Below the pieces are notes generated by a model. The model saw only the letters and a list, made by a program, of their open reading frames with translations, did not search any database and was not told the DNA's origin. A stretch of DNA of 64,000 bases from Mimachlamys varia (taxonomy: Eukaryota > Mollusca > Bivalvia > Pectinida > Pectinidae). The translations under genes and the position numbers were made by a program. Below, one piece after another: positions 62,101-64,000 of this stretch. The stretch is taken from assembly GCA_947623455.1 (NCBI GenBank), contig OX392529.1, forward strand, positions 60,903,186 through 60,967,185, given 5' to 3'. The stretch's first letter is position 1; every line of letters begins with the position of its first letter.

Positions 62101-63654
62101 ACACTCAACAAATTGAGCTATTTGATCGCTGATCATGACGACCCACCCAGGCCAGATGCAGCATTACTCAAGACAATACAGCAAATCCTAAACACCCTAA
62201 CAACAAAATTCGGTAATACACACCTATTGGGCCTCCATAAGGCGCGGCTGCTACTGTGAACTTCTCAAGGTCAATCAGGTCACTCCATCCCATAGCATAC
62301 AGCTCATTTTTTCTGTCAATAAATAATAATAAGTTATGATTAATACATGGAAAAACTAATAGGCACCTAATATTATCTTCCATATAACACCTTTTATTAT
62401 GTTTAATATGACCGTGTAACTCATACCTAGTTACATGGTCACTTATAATTAAGACTAACCAAGTCCAATTCTGCTACTGCACATATATGTTGTACATCGT
62501 CAAACATTATTTAAACCAAATTAAATGTTAGGACAACTAAGATTCATGCATATGTTGATGCACCTGGTAATTAACAGTTCTCATCTTCCCTTCCAAACGT
62601 GCACTTTCCTTTATAGCAGAAGTGGAGAAAATGCAATGGGCCATATCTAGGAGTAGGACTTGAACTTCCACATAGATACACTAGATCTGACAACCGGTAA
62701 TTATTATATATAATGGGCTACCCAGTCACTAGGCCCAATATGTCCCACTGCAGATTGTAATGGCTGAGTTAATTGACAAAATTTTCTCTAACTAGAAGCT
62801 TGAAAGCAACCTAAATCCTATGAAAAATTTGAATCTGCCATACTACTCCCCCCTCCCTTTTTTAATATGTTCGCCCCCGAACACCACAACCCAGGTTCCT
62901 AATATAACTTGTCAATCACCACAGGGAGGGTCACAGATACCAAAGTTCTGGAAGGATAATAGTGAGTGTGTTTCTACCAGAGATCGAACCCACAATCTCT
63001 AGGTTCCAAATCGGACCCCCTGCTACCGATTTATAATTGAAATTCCCTTTAGTCAAGCGGTAGGGTGTAGAGACTGAAAGACAAATTTTACGTATCAAAT
63101 TTGGTGTCGTTAACCAGTAGCTCCAAGGGTAGAAGGTATACACTAACTGTATACCTGTGGAGATATCAGCTAACCTAGGTTTTAATGTTTTTGTTTTCAG
63201 ATTAAAGACTTTGTGAAGGAACGAATAGTGTAAAGAAGGTTTGTTTTTTCATTACTCCTTCCTTTTACATCTGTATATAATCTGTATTAGCACTAAGGTT
63301 AAATAGATTCAGTAAAGGATAAAAGGCAATATCTCCTCCTTGAAACGGGGAGGGTCATAGACACCAGTTTGTAATATGACTAGGAAAAGTGATAAAGATA
63401 GTGCCGTCGATGGGGCTCGGACCCACGACCCTTGGCTCTCGAGCCCGATGCTCCACCGACTGAGCTAAAGGGAAAGTTCCTTTAGCGCACGTTTACAAAG
63501 CAACCTAATCAATGCACATCTTTTACAGATAATTAGACAACCGGTGCCTTATTTAGATCATGGCTGCATCGTTCATTAAAATATATAAATGGTAGCAACA
63601 TGTTATTTACTTGAAGTAAACATCACCAAGCGGATTCCAGTCCGCAGTTGCCAT
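35156..63654 (-). CDS. VPS16: VPS16, core subunit of HOPS and CORVET, 23 coding exons, 829 aa
   Basis: Tethering-complex subunit for late endosome/lysosome fusion. It binds the SM protein VPS33. Coding exons, 5' to 3': 63654-63611, 62312-62224, 61578-61478, 59085-58957, 58122-57978, 57313-57195, 56859-56740, 52437-52382, 52075-52001, 51535-51441, 50609-50533, 49855-49730, 48092-47965, 47387-47243, 46699-46565, 45713-45605, 44992-44895, 44428-44324, 42282-42205, 41804-41635, 37734-37638, 36497-36394, 35300-35156. All introns are GT-AG, the phases agree, and the total is 2490 nt. The human protein is 839 aa. Landmarks are NWNPLGD-like [89 protein letters not shown] and [12 protein letters not shown]. 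The N-terminal beta-propeller domain (Vps16_N) spans about 4-410 and the alpha-solenoid (Vps16_C) about 505-825. No break was found. Introns not listed separately hold nothing recognised. Confidence 0.96.
35470..35715. repeat. two-copy repeat of about 135 bp in VPS16 intron 22
   Basis: Both copies carry GTTACCATG(A/G)CAAC, ATTGTGTT, GGCTTCCCTTAATACC-like, GTACCAATTTT and AATTTCGACCAA. The GTTACCATGGCAAC at about 35617 is itself a near-palindromic X-box-like word. It resembles older dispersed repeat material. Confidence 0.65.
35744..35872. mobile_element. foldback MITE in VPS16 intron 22
   Basis: GATCATGAAACAATCTTAAG at the left is complemented by CTTAGATTGTTTTATGATC at the right. Internally, TTAGCCAAT pairs with ATTGGCTAA. 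No coding capacity. GGCCA occurs on both sides but not immediately at the ends. Confidence 0.7.
36070..36409. repeat. minisatellite seeded at the exon 22 / intron 22 junction
   Basis: Plus-strand units are ACCAGACTACGACCTTACCC plus AATCTTC (27 bp) and a short form without the ACCCAATC part (about 18 bp). The exon-proximal part, CCAATCTTCAGCAGAC at 36394-36409, is the last 16 nt of coding exon 22. The array copies CCAATCTTCACCAGAC differ by one base. Read on the gene strand, each long unit contains GAAGATTGG|GTAAG, the exon end with its donor. Confidence 0.9.
36837..37665. repeat. minisatellite seeded at the exon 21 / intron 21 junction
   Basis: About 19 units of roughly 42 bp. On the gene strand each has TCCAAGAAACCCCC then GTAGGACTTGAG|GTAATGG. 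The last 28 nt of exon 21 (37638-37665) are the first copy, ending GGACTAGAG|GTAAAG. The units near the exon carry the variant GTAAAGACAATAAAAG. In-frame read-through from exon 21 meets a stop within the next unit (codons [12 protein letters not shown] then stop). Confidence 0.92.
37760..37885 (+). mobile_element. tRNA-like SINE head, plus strand
   Basis: TTTAGCTCAGTCGATAGAGC gives a good A box and D arm, and GCTGGTTCGAGCTCCAGC a good B box and T arm. The acceptor strands (TTCCCTT against AACGGCAC) do not pair and the anticodon stem has a mismatch. This is a SINE head and not a working tRNA. The preceding AAGATGTGCATAAATTAGG is shared with the copy at 63400-63525, so the repeat extends upstream of the tRNA part. 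Confidence 0.7.
38076..40554. repeat. 68-bp minisatellite in VPS16 intron 20, about 36 copies
   Basis: The unit contains CATTAGTCTGATGATTCCTC, ACCATCTCGTACACTACATA and CGTCAGTACTAGTACACTTC. Each unit carries the 10-base palindrome GTACTAGTAC. Variant units (CATACACCAG, CTCCTACACT, CCATATCTCG) are shared between distant parts, showing block duplication. Unlike the other four arrays that lie near exons, no exon sequence is included and the array begins about 340 bp from exon 21. Confidence 0.95.
40949..41012 (+). mobile_element. tRNA-like sequence, probable SINE head
   Basis: TGGCCTGGTGGTAACGTCC resembles an A box and CAGGTTCGCGCCCAGC a B box. No pairing acceptor stem is seen. A similar weaker one is at 41323-41385 (AGTAGCTCAATCGGTTACAG). 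Confidence 0.45.
42715..42965. repeat. about 75-bp tandem repeat in intron 18, three to four copies
   Basis: The unit contains CCTGTGAGGAAGGCTATGGG, TGCTGTCCCCAGGCCGAGAC and ATACCAGAGTCTCTAACAAT. Copies are near-identical, the last one truncated. The rest of intron 18 (42283-44323) has a short two-copy motif (CTGACAGCAGACTTAG, 43284 and 43350) and no gene. Confidence 0.9.
44163..44235 (-). mobile_element. tRNA-like SINE head, minus strand
   Basis: On the minus strand, GCGGGTTGGTCAAGTGGTTA and GGTGGGGGTTCGACCTCC form A- and B-box-like segments with a CTTCCATGCAGAAG anticodon arm. It is degenerate. Confidence 0.5.
45100..45470. repeat. degenerate internal repeats in intron 16
   Basis: GGATAATATTTGTTGCCATG, ATTGCACGGAAA and GTCTGTCAAGAGTGGCG recur two to three times with drift. 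This is typical of an old dispersed repeat. No coding sequence. Confidence 0.5.
48640..49756. repeat. minisatellite seeded at the exon 12 / intron 12 junction
   Basis: About 26 units of 40 or 42 bp precede the true junction. On the gene strand each reads GAAACTGAC(AA)ACAGAAAGC then TTTACTCAGG|GTAAGTAGAGTG. The last 27 nt of exon 12 (49730-49756) are the first copy. Donor variants in the array include GTAAGT, GTGAGT, GTAGGT and GTGGGT. The two units next to the exon are 42 nt and open, encoding [14 protein letters not shown]. The 40-nt units further out shift the frame. Confidence 0.95.
50674..50901. mobile_element. MITE with 5-bp target duplication in VPS16 intron 10/11 region
   Basis: Left end CAGTGATTTTTT and right end AAAAAACACTG are inverted repeats, flanked by ATCAG at 50669-50673 and 50902-50906. 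The interior has GGGAAAATACAGCGGTATTT and GGCCGAAATTCGGCC palindromes. No transposase. It lies in the intron between exons 10 and 11. Confidence 0.7.
52692..56769. repeat. 4-kb minisatellite seeded at the exon 7 / intron 7 junction
   Basis: Roughly 54 units of about 70-80 bp fill most of intron 7. Gene-strand units contain TCATCCTCATCTGTTCCTCA then GATTTACAG|GTAACATGTCC and TCTAGTGTAAGGGTAGATAA. The 30 nt 56740-56769, encoding [10 protein letters not shown], are the end of exon 7 and the first copy. Read-through into the array meets TAG within the first unit. Rare variants (GATAGCCATG, AGCAAGAGACAG, GACAGATTATC) recur 1122 bp apart, showing a duplicated block inside the array. Confidence 0.96.
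58636..58852 (-). mobile_element. near-complete tRNA-headed SINE
   Basis: On the minus strand it starts with GCCGTGGTGGCTGAGTGGTT (tRNA-Leu/Ser-like A box) and has an AAGTTCAAAACCCATG B box. The body follows with TTGCCAGGTACTGACCGTAG and CTGGCTTTCCTCCACC, and the tail with GACCATGGCTGTGAAAAGGA. It explains the plus-strand open frame at 58397-58813, which is not a gene. Confidence 0.8.
59185..61358. mobile_element. 2.2-kb non-autonomous element with internal tandem repeats
   Basis: It starts CAAGAGGCCCAGGGGCCTCA and carries GGTCATCTGA at 59207-59216, matched by the inverted TCAGATGACC at 61341-61350. The interior has about ten imperfect units: GGGCCTTTTGGTTA, GAGAAGAAGATTGTTAAAG, TTGACCCCTGTGACCTTGAA and AGTAGGTCAAGGTCATTCA. 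Near the right end are CGGACGG repeats (about 61254-61305) and a terminal hairpin GGTCATCTTGACCC/GGGTCAGATGACC. No open frame of note. It lies inside VPS16 intron 3 and resembles high-copy elements familiar from bivalve genomes. Confidence 0.8.
62955..63110. mobile_element. two tRNA-like SINE relics in VPS16 intron 1
   Basis: 62960-63030 on the minus strand has GTGGGTTCGATCTCTGGTAG (B box) and CGGTAGCAGGGGGTCCGA. 63040-63110 on the plus strand has TTCCCTTTAGTCAAGCGGTA. Both are degenerate. A further weak one lies at about 62065-62140. Confidence 0.45.
63400..63525 (-). mobile_element. tRNA-like SINE, minus strand, near the VPS16 first exon
   Basis: On the minus strand, TTTAGCTCAGTCGGTGGAGC, a CTCGAGA anticodon-type loop and GTGGGTCCGAGCCCCATC. 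Upstream, GATGTGCATTGATTAGGTTG matches the copy at 37760-37885. The acceptor stem does not pair. Confidence 0.65.
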
Positions 63655-63660
63655 GGCAAC
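63647..63660. promoter_or_regulatory. perfect X-box (RFX-type) palindrome over the VPS16 start codon
   Basis: GTTGCCATGGCAAC, a 14-base perfect palindrome, matches the consensus for RFX transcription factors. Its central ATG (63654-63652 on the minus strand) is the VPS16 initiation codon and also lies in a good Kozak context. It could be a functional site or a coincidence imposed by the Met-Ala-Thr codons. Confidence 0.5.
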
Positions 63661-64000
63661 CCTGTTTTAAGGAAGATACTCGACGAATTAATGTTTTCTA
63701 GGGCTTCGATGTTTCGTTCCGCCTTCTTATTCTTGGGTGATGTAAGCGACCTACTTTCAATATAAATATGATAGTTAAATGCGTGCATTTAACCAATCTA
63801 TACGATATATAAATAAACATTCCAATTAATTCAATAATGAGACAAAAGCATAAGTACTGGTAAATCAAGCAGAATGAGTTATCATTCTTTATTTTGCAGA
63901 ACGTAAGCGAGCTATATCTAAATTTAAAACGAAGAAAAATATAAATTCCGGATATGCAGCGGGTACTAAAAAAGAAAATATTGGCGTGTCGTATGTATAC
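63661..64000. other. VPS16 5' flank at right edge
   Basis: It should hold the VPS16 promoter and 5' UTR. No TATA box close to the start and no second gene recognised before the window ends. Confidence 0.45.

Overview
The window is nuclear DNA of an animal, most likely a bivalve mollusc. It is AT-rich and gene-sparse. It has a 23-exon gene with GT-AG introns, intron-poor Toll-like receptor genes of lophotrochozoan style, tRNA-headed SINEs and foldback MITEs of the kind common in bivalves, and very large amounts of minisatellite DNA. Nothing bacterial or viral is present. The species cannot be named from sequence alone.

Layout. 1-8.9 kb: the 3' end of an unidentified gene enters from the left (2-268), followed by a 30-bp minisatellite, small inverted and direct repeats, a small secreted-peptide exon (5457-5645) and a MITE. 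8.9-15.4 kb: a huge array of about 30-bp units, with long segments of the array themselves duplicated. 16.5-31.1 kb: a Toll-like receptor (TLR) cluster. It has two intact single-coding-exon genes on the plus strand (16518-19196 and 27841-30546), each followed by a decayed TLR fragment. Between and after them lie remnants of one reverse-transcriptase element and copies of a short dispersed repeat. 35.2-63.7 kb, minus strand: a complete VPS16 gene (23 coding exons, 829 codons plus stop), the core HOPS/CORVET subunit for endosome-lysosome tethering. Every exon junction could be placed, and the phases are consistent throughout.

Main observation. Four minisatellites inside VPS16 (next to exons 7, 12, 21 and 22) are made of copies of the last 16-30 nt of the adjacent exon plus its 5' splice site plus some intron. 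They fill the start of each intron with tens of decoy donor sites. Because every unit carries the exon-end/donor junction, changes in copy number always leave an intact junction. This could explain why such arrays are tolerated and recur in one gene. At exon 12 the first two extra units are 42 nt and open, so use of decoy donors would add 14 or 28 residues in frame.

Other points. The VPS16 start codon sits in a perfect palindromic RFX-type X-box. The two TLRs are mosaics of near-identical and strongly diverged blocks, and their TIR domains lack the usual box 1, 2 and 3 motifs. The TLR genes presumably act in membrane sensing and VPS16 in lysosomal delivery. Nothing in the window shows a regulatory link between them.
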